Positions 40,809 through 50,296 of a stretch of 64,000 bases of DNA are shown here, piece after piece. The stretch's first letter is position 1; each line of letters opens with the position of its first letter. A program made the position numbers and the translations under genes. The notes below the pieces were generated by a model. It worked only from the letters and a program-made list of their open reading frames with translations. It did not search any database and was not told the origin of the DNA. Source of the DNA: Enterobacteriaceae bacterium ESL0689 (GTDB lineage: Bacteria > Pseudomonadota > Gammaproteobacteria > Enterobacterales > Enterobacteriaceae); NCBI GenBank assembly GCA_029433525.1, contig JAQTIF010000001.1:1488001-1552000 (forward strand). Reading direction: 5' to 3'.

Positions 40809-42299
40809 ATGAAAAAAACGATTAAAATTCATCCTGCTGACAACGTTGCAGTCGCTCTTGAGGATTTACCGGCGGGTTATAGCGTGGATATCGATGGTCA
40901 ATCGGTAGTACTCAAACAGCCGGTGAGCAGAGGGCATAAATTTGCCATTAGTGCCATCGCGGTGGCAGACTCGGTGATTAAGTACGGCCAGCCTATCGGT
41001 CATGCCATACAGCCTATTGCTGTCGGCGAGCATGTCCATTCGCAGAATCTTAAAACTAATTTAAGTAAGATGGATAGCTATCAGTATCATCCGGCTGATA
41101 TTACTGTCTCTTCCCGCATACCAGACCGTGAGGTCAACATCTATCGTCGTAGCAACAGCCAGATTGGCATCCGTAATGAACTGTGGGTGATCCCCACCGT
41201 GGGGTGTGTCAACGGCATTGCCCGTCAGATTGTTCAGCGCTTTAAGCAACAGCATGCTGATTTAAACGATATTGATGGTGTCTGGTTATTTAACCATCCT
41301 TTTGGCTGCTCTCAGTTGGGGGATGATCACCAGAATACCAGAACCATGTTACAGAATATGGTGCGCCACCCTAATGCTGGCGCAGTCCTGGTGATTGGGC
41401 TGGGTTGTGAAAATAATCAGGTCGATGAGTTTCGCCGCACCCTCGGCGAGATCGATGAGTCACGCACCTGCTTTATGATCTGCCAGCAATGTGATGATGA
41501 AATAGAAGCAGGGGTTAATTACCTTAATCAGCTGTATCAGGTCATGCGTCATGATCGTCGTCAGGCGGGTAAACTGAGCGAAGTGCGTTTTGGCCTTGAG
41601 TGTGGGGGGTCTGACGGCCTGTCAGGGATCACCGCTAATCCGCTACTGGGACGCTTTTCTGATTATGTGATCGCGCACGGTGGCACCACAGTATTAACCG
41701 AAGTACCGGAGATGTTTGGTGCGGAGCAGATGCTGATGAATCATTGTCGTGATCAACAGACCTTTGAAAAAACGGTCAATATGATTAATGCATTTAAAAG
41801 CTATTTTATCGCCCACCAGCAGCCGATTTACGAAAACCCATCGCCGGGAAATAAAGCGGGGGGGATTTCCACTCTGGAAGAGAAGTCCCTCGGCTGTACG
41901 CAAAAAGCAGGTACCAGTCAGGTGGTTGACGTCCTTAAATATGGCGAGCGCCTGAAACAACATGGTCTCACTTTGCTGAGCGCCCCCGGTAATGATGCGG
42001 TGGCAACCAGTGCTTTAGCGGGAGCGGGCTGCAATATGGTGCTGTTTTCTACCGGTCGGGGCACCCCTTACGGGGGATTCGTTCCAACGATGAAACTGGC
42101 AACCAACAGTGAACTGGCGGTGAAAAAACCGCACTGGATAGATTTTGATGCCGGGCAATTGCTACATGGTGTATCGATGGATGAGCTACTGAATAAATTT
42201 ATTGATTACACGGTCAGCGTGGTTAACGGTAAGTTAACCTGTAATGAAGTGAATGACTTCCGCGAACTGGCCATTTTTAAAAGTGGTGTCACCTTGTAA
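40809..42299 (+). CDS. uxaA: Altronate dehydratase
   Basis: Fe/Mn-dependent dehydration of D-altronate to 2-keto-3-deoxygluconate. The 496 residues are one more than E. coli. An N-terminal SAF domain (about 1-90) is followed by the UxaA catalytic region: PTVGCVNGIARQI, GCSQLGDDHQNTRTML, GLECGGSDGLSGITANP, NPSPGNKAGGISTLEEKSLGC and STGRGTPYGGFVPT. It is last in the operon; a terminator lies 276 bp downstream. Confidence 0.97.
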   Translation: MKKTIKIHPADNVAVALEDLPAGYSVDIDGQSVVLKQPVSRGHKFAISAIAVADSVIKYGQPIGHAIQPIAVGEHVHSQNLKTNLSKMDSYQYHPADITVSSRIPDREVNIYRRSNSQIGIRNELWVIPTVGCVNGIARQIVQRFKQQHADLNDIDGVWLFNHPFGCSQLGDDHQNTRTMLQNMVRHPNAGAVLVIGLGCENNQVDEFRRTLGEIDESRTCFMICQQCDDEIEAGVNYLNQLYQVMRHDRRQAGKLSEVRFGLECGGSDGLSGITANPLLGRFSDYVIAHGGTTVLTEVPEMFGAEQMLMNHCRDQQTFEKTVNMINAFKSYFIAHQQPIYENPSPGNKAGGISTLEEKSLGCTQKAGTSQVVDVLKYGERLKQHGLTLLSAPGNDAVATSALAGAGCNMVLFSTGRGTPYGGFVPTMKLATNSELAVKKPHWIDFDAGQLLHGVSMDELLNKFIDYTVSVVNGKLTCNEVNDFRELAIFKSGVTL

Positions 42300-42574
42300 A
42301 TCAACAAGCGTCACGATTGCCATGATGGCGGCGAAGCGGGCCTCTGCAGACACGATTCACAGTTTTGTCTGTACCGGGCACCGCTTCGGTAAGTGTAAAT
42401 ACACCCAATTTAGTCCCACACACTTATTGATCCATGATACAGCGTCTGGTGTCTGGGGGCAGCGCCGGCAACCGAACCACAGCGGTATGTCGGCTAAGCC
42501 ATCTGCAGGCAATGAACTACCGATGGACTTTGATGATAACATCCTGTTTTGATCTGGGTGACATTCATTGACAT
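42300..42574. other. Non-coding gap after uxaA
   Basis: 275 bp with no gene I can support. Short open frames on both strands have no recognisable family, no ribosome sites and mixed composition. It could be remnant DNA. Confidence 0.4.
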
Positions 42575-42606
42575 ACTGCACATAGCATCTGCTGTGTGCA
42601 GTTTTT
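42575..42606 (+). terminator. Rho-independent terminator upstream of DUF29 gene
   Basis: Stem ACTGCACA/TGTGCAGT (42575-42582, 42595-42602) is followed by TTTT. It closes the uxaCBA unit 25 bp before the DUF29 start. Confidence 0.75.
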
Positions 42607-42630
42607 CTATCTACTATACCGGAGGCTCCC

Positions 42631-43071
42631 ATGGGAACTCGTTACGATACCGACGTGGTCGCCTGGGCGAATGAACAGGCGGCGTTACTGCGTGCCGGTA
42701 AACTCAGCCAGCTGGATATTGACAACATTGCCGAGGAGATAGAGGACGTAGGCGAGAGTGAAAAGCGCGAACTGGCCAGCCGGATGGCGGTTTTACTGGC
42801 TCACCTTCTGAAGTGGCAATTTCAACCTACCCATCGCGGGACAAGCTGGGAACTGACTATTAAAGGACAACGTGGTCTGATTGAGCGTCGTATCAAGAAA
42901 ACGCCCAGCCTGAAGATGACGATGGTCGATCAGGAGTGGTTAGAAGATACCTGGTTTGATGCGCTGGCTATAGCATCACAAGAAACGGGGATCGGCCTGG
43001 ATAAATTACCGGCTTCCTGCATCTGGACCGCAGAGCAGATCCTGAATCAGGATTATTACCCGGAACTATAA
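42631..43071 (+). CDS. DUF29 domain protein
   Basis: 146 residues with the DUF29 core: YDTDVVAWANEQAALLRAGKLSQLDIDNIAEEIEDVGESEKREL, then LLAHLLKWQFQPTHRGTSW. DUF29 proteins are small helical proteins of unknown function, common in cyanobacteria and scattered in proteobacteria, often in accessory DNA. ATG 42631 follows CCGGAGG. It stands alone between the uxa operon and the convergent ape cluster, and its sporadic distribution suggests transfer. Confidence 0.85.
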   Translation: MGTRYDTDVVAWANEQAALLRAGKLSQLDIDNIAEEIEDVGESEKRELASRMAVLLAHLLKWQFQPTHRGTSWELTIKGQRGLIERRIKKTPSLKMTMVDQEWLEDTWFDALAIASQETGIGLDKLPASCIWTAEQILNQDYYPEL

Positions 43072-43199
43072 TCTGAGCTAATTTTCCGGCTGTACAGGTC
43101 GGTTATCATATATCTGAAGGATCGTCGACAAACAGCCAGTGAGAAGAACGGTTGAACGCTGGGGATGTTCATTTATCCTGATGAATTTTTTATGAAGAA

Positions 43200-43226
43200 T
43201 CACCACATAGATATACCATGTGGTGA
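43200..43226 (-). terminator. Hairpin terminator at the end of the ape operon
   Basis: A perfect 9-bp stem, TCACCACAT/ATGTGGTGA (43200-43208, 43218-43226), lies 7 bp beyond the apeR stop. On the minus strand a T/A-rich stretch follows. It may also serve the DUF29 gene. Confidence 0.65.
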
Positions 43227-43233
43227 TATACAC

Positions 43234-44463
43234 TCAGGACCAGCGTTTAATGATGATGGATGTATTAATACCGCCAAAAGCAAAGTTGTTACTCTGCAAA
43301 AACTCACAATCAATATTGCGCGCTTGATGCATGATATAATCCAGCTCGCCACAGTTAAGGTCTGGTTCATTCAGGTTTAGCGTAGGCGCAAACCAGCCTT
43401 CCCGCATCATTTGTAGACTCATCCAGGCTTCGAGTGCGCCACAGGCACCAAGCGTATGACCGAAATAGCTTTTCAGCGAGGAGATCGGCACCTTATTACC
43501 GTAAATGGCTGCTGTTGCCAGACTTTCTGCCATATCACCACGATCGGTCGCCGTACCATGAGCCGAAATATAGCCGATATCACTGGCGCTTAATTGCGCG
43601 ATTTTCAGCGCTTGCTCCATACAAGACTGCATGGTTTCGCGCTGCGGCTGGGTGATATGCGCGGCGTCGCAGTTGGTGGCAAAGCCGATGATTTCACCGT
43701 AAATGGTCGCGGCGCGTGCTTTGGCGTGCTCCAGTTCTTCGAGGATGAGCGTACCTGCGCCTTCACCAATCACCAGCCCGTCACGATTTGTATCGAACGG
43801 CGATGGTGTGGTTTTCGGCATATCGTTATGCTGGCTGGTGGCAAAAAGTGTATCAAAAACGGCCGCTTCTGAAGGGCATAACTCTTCGGCACCACCGGCA
43901 ACCATCACCGTTTGATAACCGTGACGAATCGCTTCCCACGCATAACCGATCGCCTGACTGCCTGACGTGCAGGCGCTGGAGGTCGGGATCACCCGCCCGC
44001 GCAAGCCAAAAAACAGCCCGGTGTTAACGGCGGTTGTGTGTGGCATCATCTGCACATAGGTGGTGCCGGTGATGTTGTTAGTGTGCTTTTCAGTCAGCAT
44101 GGTGGCAAATTCGCTCACCGGCCCGGTGCTACCGGTCGATGAACCATACGCAATGCCAGTTTCGCCGTTGGTTAATATCGGATCGCCAATCAACCCTGCC
44201 TGCTCTAATGCCAGCTCTGTCGCTCGGGTCGACATTTGCGATACGCGGCCCATCGAACGGATACGCTTGCGAGTGTAGTGCTCCGGCAGTTTGAAATCAT
44301 CAATAGGCGCGCCAAGCAAGGTGTGCAGACCATCGTATACCTGCCACTCCGGCATTTTGCGCACCGCATTTTCATACGCCAGTAAGCGTGCAGAAACGTC
44401 CTGCCAGTTTTCACCAAAGGCAGTTACGCCGCCCATTCCTGTAATCACTACGCGACGTGTCAT
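43234..44463 (-). CDS. apeR: ApeR, 3-oxoacyl-ACP synthase of aryl polyene pathway
   Basis: FabF-type ketosynthase (409 residues) of the aryl polyene cluster; names apeA-apeR here follow order in the published E. coli/Xenorhabdus clusters. The catalytic Cys is in TSSACTSGSQAIGYA, with His residues in SAHGTATDRGD and KSYFGHTLGACGALEAW. Together with ApeO and ApeC it forms the set of elongating ketosynthases for the conjugated chain. It is the last gene of the operon and starts 4 bp inside apeQ's end. Confidence 0.9.
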   Translation of the reverse strand: MTRRVVITGMGGVTAFGENWQDVSARLLAYENAVRKMPEWQVYDGLHTLLGAPIDDFKLPEHYTRKRIRSMGRVSQMSTRATELALEQAGLIGDPILTNGETGIAYGSSTGSTGPVSEFATMLTEKHTNNITGTTYVQMMPHTTAVNTGLFFGLRGRVIPTSSACTSGSQAIGYAWEAIRHGYQTVMVAGGAEELCPSEAAVFDTLFATSQHNDMPKTTPSPFDTNRDGLVIGEGAGTLILEELEHAKARAATIYGEIIGFATNCDAAHITQPQRETMQSCMEQALKIAQLSASDIGYISAHGTATDRGDMAESLATAAIYGNKVPISSLKSYFGHTLGACGALEAWMSLQMMREGWFAPTLNLNEPDLNCGELDYIMHQARNIDCEFLQSNNFAFGGINTSIIIKRWS

Positions 44464-45191
44464 AACATCCCTCCATTAATGGAAATAACCTGGCGAGTGA
44501 TGTAACCCGCAATATCAGACATTAAATAGCTGGCCAGTCCGGCAACTTCTGCCGCCTGGCCCATGCGTTTCATCGGGATCATCGACATCGCTTCTTTCAG
44601 CGCGCGCTCTTCCATCTCGATCATTCCGGTATCAATGAGCCCCGGCGCGATGCAGTTGACGGTGATGTTGCGTTTCGCGAGTTCGATAGCCAGTGCCTTG
44701 GTGGCACCGATAATGCCCGCTTTGGCGGCACTGTAATTCACCTGGCCGCGATTCCCCATGATACCGGAAACTGACGACAGCGTGATGATGCGCCCGCCCT
44801 GGCGCGCGCCGATCATCGGCATGATGCACGGCTGAATAACGTTGTAGAAACTGTCGAGATTGGTGTGGATCACCGCATCCCAGTAGTCATGGCTCAAAGC
44901 CGGAAAGGCGGCGTCGCGGGCGATCCCAGCGTTACTGACCACACCGTACCAGGCACCGTGTTGCGCGATCTCGTGTTCCAGCACTTCCTGACACTGTTCG
45001 CGGTTAGCGACGTCAAAACTAAGCAAACGCCCGTTACCCCCGTTGGCGAGAATAGTGTTCAGCGTTTCCTGAGCACCTGCTGCGTCATGGTGATAATGCA
45101 CGCCAATATGAAAGCCATCTGCCGCCAGCTGGCAGGCGATGGCGCGACCAATGCCTTTGCTGGCACCGGTAACCAGAACTGAACGACTCAT
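44460..45191 (-). CDS. apeQ: ApeQ, 3-oxoacyl-ACP reductase (FabG-like SDR)
   Basis: Reduces the beta-keto group in each polyene extension cycle with NADPH. The 243 residues show the SDR cofactor motif VTGASKGIGRAIAC at residues 6-19, the NAG structural motif VVSNAGIARD and the catalytic Ser-Tyr-Lys (TLSSVSGIMGNRGQVNYSAAKAG). The C-terminus GYITRQVISINGGML is FabG-typical. Its start base is shared with the end of apeP. Confidence 0.92.
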   Translation of the reverse strand: MSRSVLVTGASKGIGRAIACQLAADGFHIGVHYHHDAAGAQETLNTILANGGNGRLLSFDVANREQCQEVLEHEIAQHGAWYGVVSNAGIARDAAFPALSHDYWDAVIHTNLDSFYNVIQPCIMPMIGARQGGRIITLSSVSGIMGNRGQVNYSAAKAGIIGATKALAIELAKRNITVNCIAPGLIDTGMIEMEERALKEAMSMIPMKRMGQAAEVAGLASYLMSDIAGYITRQVISINGGML

Positions 45192-45655
45192 CAGGACGCT
45201 CCTTGTTGAAACAGGGTGGAAAGTTGTTCTGCGGTCGGCAGGAAGGTGTTAATGCGGCCCGTCGCTTCGCCGTCATTAATGCTGCATTCAAAACAGCCAA
45301 AGCGTTCATCCTGCATCAGCAGTTTGACGGTGATTATCAGCGTCTGACCTGCACCCAGAATGCCAGTCGTGCAACACAATTCACGCGCGCCCAGTACCAT
45401 CCCTAACTCAATACTGTTTTTGCCCTGCTGGCGGCGATGCCAGCCAGACCAGACGCCGATGGTTTGTGCCATCAGTTCGAGGGCAAACCAGCCAGGCAGA
45501 TTGCCGTCCTGGTCGAGAAATGGGGCCAGTACGCCACTGGGCGAGACCGTCACACGGCACACCGCGCTGTCATCGCTGACGCTCACCACTTCTTCAAGAA
45601 GCAACATGGGCGCGTCGTGGGGCAGATAGGCGCCGGGTGATAAATAGTGGCTCAC
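45191..45655 (-). CDS. apeP: ApeP, hotdog-fold 3-hydroxyacyl-ACP dehydratase subunit
   Basis: 154-residue hotdog protein. The N-terminal LPHDAPMLLLEEVVSVSD resembles FabZ-like dehydratases, and the core is LPGWFALELMAQTIGVWSGWH. In characterised clusters it pairs with ApeI to dehydrate 3-hydroxyacyl-ACP. It overlaps apeO by four bases and apeQ by one, so translation is coupled. Confidence 0.88.
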   Translation of the reverse strand: MSHYLSPGAYLPHDAPMLLLEEVVSVSDDSAVCRVTVSPSGVLAPFLDQDGNLPGWFALELMAQTIGVWSGWHRRQQGKNSIELGMVLGARELCCTTGILGAGQTLIITVKLLMQDERFGCFECSINDGEATGRINTFLPTAEQLSTLFQQGAS

Positions 45656-46821
45656 GAAACCCTCCCGAGCAGAATACTGGCGTTATTACCGCCAAAGGCG
45701 AAGGAATTGGACAGGATCACCGGACGTGCCAGCGGCTGCGGTTTGTCGATAATGCCACACGGTGGCAGCGTTGGATCGCGTGGCGACAGGCTGAAATCCT
45801 GGGCGGGAAGCGGTAAATCACGTTGTAAGATCAACATACTCATTGCCGCCTCGGTAATGCCCGCCGCGCCCAGTGTATGGCCGGTCAAATGTTTGGTTGA
45901 ACTGCACGGTACACGTTCGCCAAACAGGGTATTAACCACCCTTGATTCAATCTGATCGTTGAGTTGTGTGGCGGTGCCGTGCAGGTTGATATAGCCTACG
46001 TCATCCGGCGTAAGCTGCGCGTCCACCAGCGCCTGATTAATGGCGCGAATCGCCCCTTCACCTTGCGGATGCGGGGCAGAAATATGGTAAGCATCGTTCG
46101 ATTCACCGACCCCCAGCAACGCGATGGGCTGCGGTTCTCGGGTCATCAACATCAGTCCCGCCCCCTCGCCAATGGTGATACCTGCGCGGTCACAACTGAA
46201 CGGCTGGCATACAGTTGGCGACAGCGATTCAAGGCTGTGAAAACCGTTAATGGGCATCCGACTTAAAGTATCTGCGCCACCAACAATGGCGACATCGACC
46301 AGTCCCGCTTCGATCAGCCTGCGCCCGCTGATTATCGCTCTGGCACTGGAAGAGCAGGCGGTTGAAAGGGTATAGGCTGGCCCGTCGAGCGCCAGCCAGT
46401 GGCTGAGAAAGCGCGATGGATCGCCGAGTTCCTGTTGTGCGTATTGCCACGAGGTGCTTGGCTGCCCGTGGGTGCACAGGTTAACGTGTGTGTCGCCTTC
46501 ATGCAGACCGGAGGTACTGGTGCCGAGGACAATCGCGATGCGCTCGCGGCCATATTGAGCAATAGCATCATCAACCTGCGGCTGGATCTGTGCGAGTGCC
46601 GCCAGCAGGATCTGATTGTTACGTGAGCGGTGCGCAGCGAATTTTTCGGGGATAACCGGAAGCTCGCCATCCACGCCAGCTAAGATTGCCTGCGGATGTC
46701 CCTGCAACCAGCCTGCGCGTGGACGCATACCGGGGGCGACGCCGCGAGTCAGATTGGCCGCGATCTCATCCAGGTTATTTCCCAGCGCGTTGATCATGCC
46801 AACAGCGGAAATATAAATCAT
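45652..46821 (-). CDS. apeO: ApeO, 3-oxoacyl-ACP synthase
   Basis: Second full ketosynthase of the cluster, 389 residues. Active-site Cys in LSTACSSSARAIISG; histidines in INLHGTATQLNDQIESR and TKHLTGHTLGAAGITEAA; C-terminal NSFAFGGNNASILLGR. It works on ACP-bound chains with ApeC as likely partner. It starts one base after the apeN stop codon. Confidence 0.9.
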   Translation of the reverse strand: MIYISAVGMINALGNNLDEIAANLTRGVAPGMRPRAGWLQGHPQAILAGVDGELPVIPEKFAAHRSRNNQILLAALAQIQPQVDDAIAQYGRERIAIVLGTSTSGLHEGDTHVNLCTHGQPSTSWQYAQQELGDPSRFLSHWLALDGPAYTLSTACSSSARAIISGRRLIEAGLVDVAIVGGADTLSRMPINGFHSLESLSPTVCQPFSCDRAGITIGEGAGLMLMTREPQPIALLGVGESNDAYHISAPHPQGEGAIRAINQALVDAQLTPDDVGYINLHGTATQLNDQIESRVVNTLFGERVPCSSTKHLTGHTLGAAGITEAAMSMLILQRDLPLPAQDFSLSPRDPTLPPCGIIDKPQPLARPVILSNSFAFGGNNASILLGRVS

Positions 46822-46822
46822 A

Positions 46823-47407
46823 TCAGTTATCTAAGTATTGAATGGTGATGTGGTATTGAAACACATGCTGCTCAATACTGATCGGCATGCGTTTGCCTTT
46901 GTTATTCAGATAGGTGATTTCCGTGACCAGCTTGCCACTGGCGTTACGCAGTTCGCGTTTGTCACCGTTGTCGCGAAGCGTCCAGCCTGCGGGGAGTTGC
47001 GGCTGCCAGGCGCTGATCGGCCAGTGGCCGAGCATGACATCAGCCAGAACCTGACTTGCGGGCGGTAACTGCGGAACGACGATCGATTGCTCGGCGCGTA
47101 GCCCTTTGGCATCGTAGGTCACCAGAAACAGGCGAATGCCGACCGACGACAGTCCGGCAAGGGTGATTTTCTGGTCGTCGGCGTTAAGCATCACTAACAG
47201 CGACTGGGTTTGGCCGTTATAGCTGCCGGTTAACAGTTGTTGGGAATTGATGGCGGGCGCAATCCCTGGCGCAGGCAGCGTGATGCGTGTGCCTGGTTGC
47301 AGCCAGGCCTGTGGACGACCTTTCTGCGCCGGTTGTGAGAGGCTACAGCCGGTGAGGATCAGCGTGGCAGTCAGGGCGAGCGCCCGCCAGAATGTGGGTT
47401 TGATCAT
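46823..47407 (-). CDS. apeN: ApeN, DUF3261 lipoprotein
   Basis: 194-residue predicted lipoprotein with lipobox LILTGCSLS (Cys at about 21). The DUF3261 domain covers the rest (SLLVMLNADDQKITLAGLSSVGIRLFL, the VPQLPPASQVLADVMLGHWP segment). DUF3261 proteins sit beside ApeL and ApeM homologues and are thought to help move or anchor the polyene lipid at the outer membrane. It overlaps the end of apeM by four bases. Confidence 0.85.
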   Translation of the reverse strand: MIKPTFWRALALTATLILTGCSLSQPAQKGRPQAWLQPGTRITLPAPGIAPAINSQQLLTGSYNGQTQSLLVMLNADDQKITLAGLSSVGIRLFLVTYDAKGLRAEQSIVVPQLPPASQVLADVMLGHWPISAWQPQLPAGWTLRDNGDKRELRNASGKLVTEITYLNNKGKRMPISIEQHVFQYHITIQYLDN

Positions 47408-49722
47408 TTTTGGGTTCTCTTTTTATCGGGCATCGCCAGGGGCGAAAGCAGGAAGGCGGTGAAAATACCGCTGACCAGCACAATGCCAAAACTACTGATG
47501 GCCTGAGTGGCGCTGAATACCAGCATTCCCAGCGTCAGCAAAGTGGTGAGCATTGCCAGAGTGATCGCCAGGAGCGAAGTTAACGGTGTGCCGCGCGGAT
47601 TACTGAAAAATAGCGTGTAGTTGATGCCGATGCCAAGCACCAGCACCAGCGCCAGTAGCGAAAAGAGATTGACTGCCTGCCCGATAATCGCCAGTACCGC
47701 CAGACCGCAGCCCAGCGAAAGCACAGAAGGTATAAGGCAGATAAGCCCTTTACGCCAGCCGAGGCGGGCCACCGCGCCGCAGGCAATCACCGCCAGCGCT
47801 ACCAGCAACAAGCCAGTTAAGACATGACGGTAAAGTGCGAACAACTCATCAAAGGTGCTTTTGCGATCAACCCAGGCAATGCCGTCAGGGTAAGAGGTGG
47901 AAATTTCCCGTAACGCCGCACTATTTTTAATCCCTTCGACCGGTACCAGTACGCCACTTGCGCCGTTTTCCAGCGTTAGCCACAGCAAACGCCAGCCTTC
48001 ACTGGCCGGGCTTGCCAGCCATTCATCGACTTTCACTGGCATAGCGTTGAGATCCGGATTGACCGCCGTCAGTCCGGCGTTTTGCAGCGCTTTCGTTACC
48101 GTCGGGACCGCCATTTTCAGCAGCTGTAAATCTTCCTCCTGGCGCGCCAGGGAGTTCAGTGGAATGGTGCGATAGCTGCTGATAAGACCCTCTTTTTTCG
48201 CCTTCTCCAGCGAGGTGATAAATTTCTCCAGCCGCTGCAATGTTTGCTGTGGCGCATCGCCGTAAATCACAAACCATTTTTGATCGACGCTCTGTCCGGT
48301 CAGGGCGGTGATGGTTTTCTCCTGCGCCAGAATATGCTGCGGTAGCGCCTGTAACTGCGAGATATCGTCATCTATGCGCAGCATTGACATCCCTGCCAGT
48401 GAAAACAGCGCCAGCGCGATGGGCAGACCCCGGCGCAGTGTTTTATTGCGCCGCCATGCCGCCAGCCAGCGCAGCATCAGCGCCATTGCCGGAACCGGAC
48501 GCACCGGCAGGTTACGGCACAGCCACGGATGCCAGAACAGGACAGTCAGACAAGAGGCGCTCAACCCGACGGCAGCAAAAATCGCCATCTGGCGAATACC
48601 GGGGAAGGGGGCGAGCATGATAATCAGATATGCCGCCACCGTGGTGAGCAGCGCCAGCAGCAGCGCATTGCGTACTTTCGCCAGGCTTTGCCACGGCGAA
48701 ATGTCGTTACCGTGCACCATCCGCTCGGTGAGGTAATAGAGCGTATAGTCAGCGGAAATGCCGATAACGCTCATGCTCATCACCAGCGTCATGAGATGTA
48801 ATTCGCCGAAAACCAATAAGGTGACGACCATTCCCGCCACTGCGCCGATGGCGATAGAGATCACGCAAAGCAGCAACGGGCGTAAAGAGCGGAACACCGC
48901 CACAATCAGCAATATCACCCCCAGCAGTGTTGCCACACCCAGGGTGGAGACATCCTGCTTTGCTTGTTGGCTGGCGTAATCGCTGTAAAACACGGTGCCG
49001 CGGGAGAGCAACTGCGCCTGCGGGTAATGTGTTTTCAGATCTTTTTCCAGCCTGTTCAGGGTGGTGATGAGCTGGTGGGTTTGCTGCATATCAAACGACG
49101 ATCCCGCCAGTTCACCGTGCAGCAGATACCAGTAATTGCCTTGTGGATCCTGAGTCACCAGCCAGCCATCCATCAGTTGCAAGCGCTGGCCAGTTTTCGC
49201 CATCGCCAGTTGCGAGCCGCGCATCAGCATCAGCGGATCGTTTTGCAACTCTTTGCCGCTTACCCCGGCGAATGCGGTATAAAGCTGGGAGAGGATCCAC
49301 TGAGCCTGCGCTTCTCCGCCGTTTTGCAGGCGCGCGCGGGTATCGGGGTCAATCAGCGCGTTGCGATGCTGCCAGAAAAATGTCCCCCACGCCTGCTGGC
49401 TGGCGGCATCCATGGGACCTTTAACTTCGGCGAGCGCAGCGGATTTTTGCAGCAGTGTCAGCCACGTCTGAGCCACCCTGGGATTGGCCTCTTTACCGGG
49501 GCTGACCAGCCACACCAGTTGCCTGTCCAGACGCTGCATAAAGCCGTCATTCAGCGCCGGAGGAATATCGCCCATCGTCTGTTTGGGTAACATCGCCAGC
49601 ACGCTGCTGTTCAGCCGTGATTGCGGCAGCAGGATCAGCAACGCCGCCGCCATGAGCAGACAAAGGATCCCCCATAACAGCGCGGGGCGTTTACTGGGTG
49701 GCAAAACGTTGGCGTTCGTCAT
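47404..49722 (-). CDS. apeM: ApeM, MMPL/RND-family exporter of aryl polyene
   Basis: Inner-membrane transporter of 772 residues with two repeats of one plus five transmembrane helices and two large periplasmic loops (about 45-250 and 440-620). The RND-type Asp-Tyr motif is in MSVIGISADYTLYYLTERM, and the second-half equivalent is LVLVLGIGINYTLFFSNP. It likely lifts the polyene lipid out of the inner membrane for ApeL/ApeN. It overlaps apeL by 32 bp and apeN by 4 bp. Confidence 0.9.
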   Translation of the reverse strand: MTNANVLPPSKRPALLWGILCLLMAAALLILLPQSRLNSSVLAMLPKQTMGDIPPALNDGFMQRLDRQLVWLVSPGKEANPRVAQTWLTLLQKSAALAEVKGPMDAASQQAWGTFFWQHRNALIDPDTRARLQNGGEAQAQWILSQLYTAFAGVSGKELQNDPLMLMRGSQLAMAKTGQRLQLMDGWLVTQDPQGNYWYLLHGELAGSSFDMQQTHQLITTLNRLEKDLKTHYPQAQLLSRGTVFYSDYASQQAKQDVSTLGVATLLGVILLIVAVFRSLRPLLLCVISIAIGAVAGMVVTLLVFGELHLMTLVMSMSVIGISADYTLYYLTERMVHGNDISPWQSLAKVRNALLLALLTTVAAYLIIMLAPFPGIRQMAIFAAVGLSASCLTVLFWHPWLCRNLPVRPVPAMALMLRWLAAWRRNKTLRRGLPIALALFSLAGMSMLRIDDDISQLQALPQHILAQEKTITALTGQSVDQKWFVIYGDAPQQTLQRLEKFITSLEKAKKEGLISSYRTIPLNSLARQEEDLQLLKMAVPTVTKALQNAGLTAVNPDLNAMPVKVDEWLASPASEGWRLLWLTLENGASGVLVPVEGIKNSAALREISTSYPDGIAWVDRKSTFDELFALYRHVLTGLLLVALAVIACGAVARLGWRKGLICLIPSVLSLGCGLAVLAIIGQAVNLFSLLALVLVLGIGINYTLFFSNPRGTPLTSLLAITLAMLTTLLTLGMLVFSATQAISSFGIVLVSGIFTAFLLSPLAMPDKKRTQK

Positions 49723-50296
49723 CGGTCAGTTGCGCGGGTGTTAGTTGATGTTGGGTGAGGGTGATATCGGTGCGATCGCCCTGTTTATCATTAAGCTGAA
49801 TGCTCTCCAGATAGGTTTGTCCCGCGAGATCGATCGTATTGAAAATTTTATCCAGCGGCGTGGTGGTCGGTATCAGGCGTAGCGTCCAGCGATCTTCGCC
49901 TTTATCGGCAAATTCGACGCGGAAGTTTTGTTCCAGCACGTTGCGATCAGCCTGGAACAGCGCACGCAGCAGGTGGTTGAACTGAAACATCTGCGGGTTA
50001 TTTTCCGCCGTGATGATTTGCGGCGGCTGACCGTTGATCACCTGCACCATACGTTTATCGTCCAGCAATAATTGCATCGGGAACGGTGCGGTTTGATCCC
50101 ATAACAGCCCATGATCGCGAGCGATCAACATTTGACCCTGAGAACGCAGCGGCTGCGGCAGATCTTTAATTGTCCGGGTTTGATCGAAATGGGCACGGAT
50201 CACGGACTGCTCGGTAAAGTGTTGCTGAAGATCGTCCAGCGTCAGGGCGCTGACAAACGGGCTTATCAGTAACGCCAGCAGGGGGAAAAATTTCAT
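49691..50296 (-). CDS. apeL: ApeL, LolA-like periplasmic carrier
   Basis: 201-residue protein with a signal peptide (MKFFPLLALLISPFVSA) and a LolA-like half-barrel domain (DDLQQHFTEQSVIRAHFDQTR, QGQMLIARDHGLLWDQTAPF). LolA-type proteins carry lipids across the periplasm, so it probably ferries the polyene lipid to the outer membrane. Its start overlaps the apeK stop by four bases. Confidence 0.88.
   Translation of the reverse strand: MKFFPLLALLISPFVSALTLDDLQQHFTEQSVIRAHFDQTRTIKDLPQPLRSQGQMLIARDHGLLWDQTAPFPMQLLLDDKRMVQVINGQPPQIITAENNPQMFQFNHLLRALFQADRNVLEQNFRVEFADKGEDRWTLRLIPTTTPLDKIFNTIDLAGQTYLESIQLNDKQGDRTDITLTQHQLTPAQLTDDERQRFATQ

Noticed and set aside
42357-42632. 91-codon minus-strand open frame after uxaA
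   Set aside because: It crosses the terminator hairpin and overlaps the DUF29 ribosome site; no family similarity.
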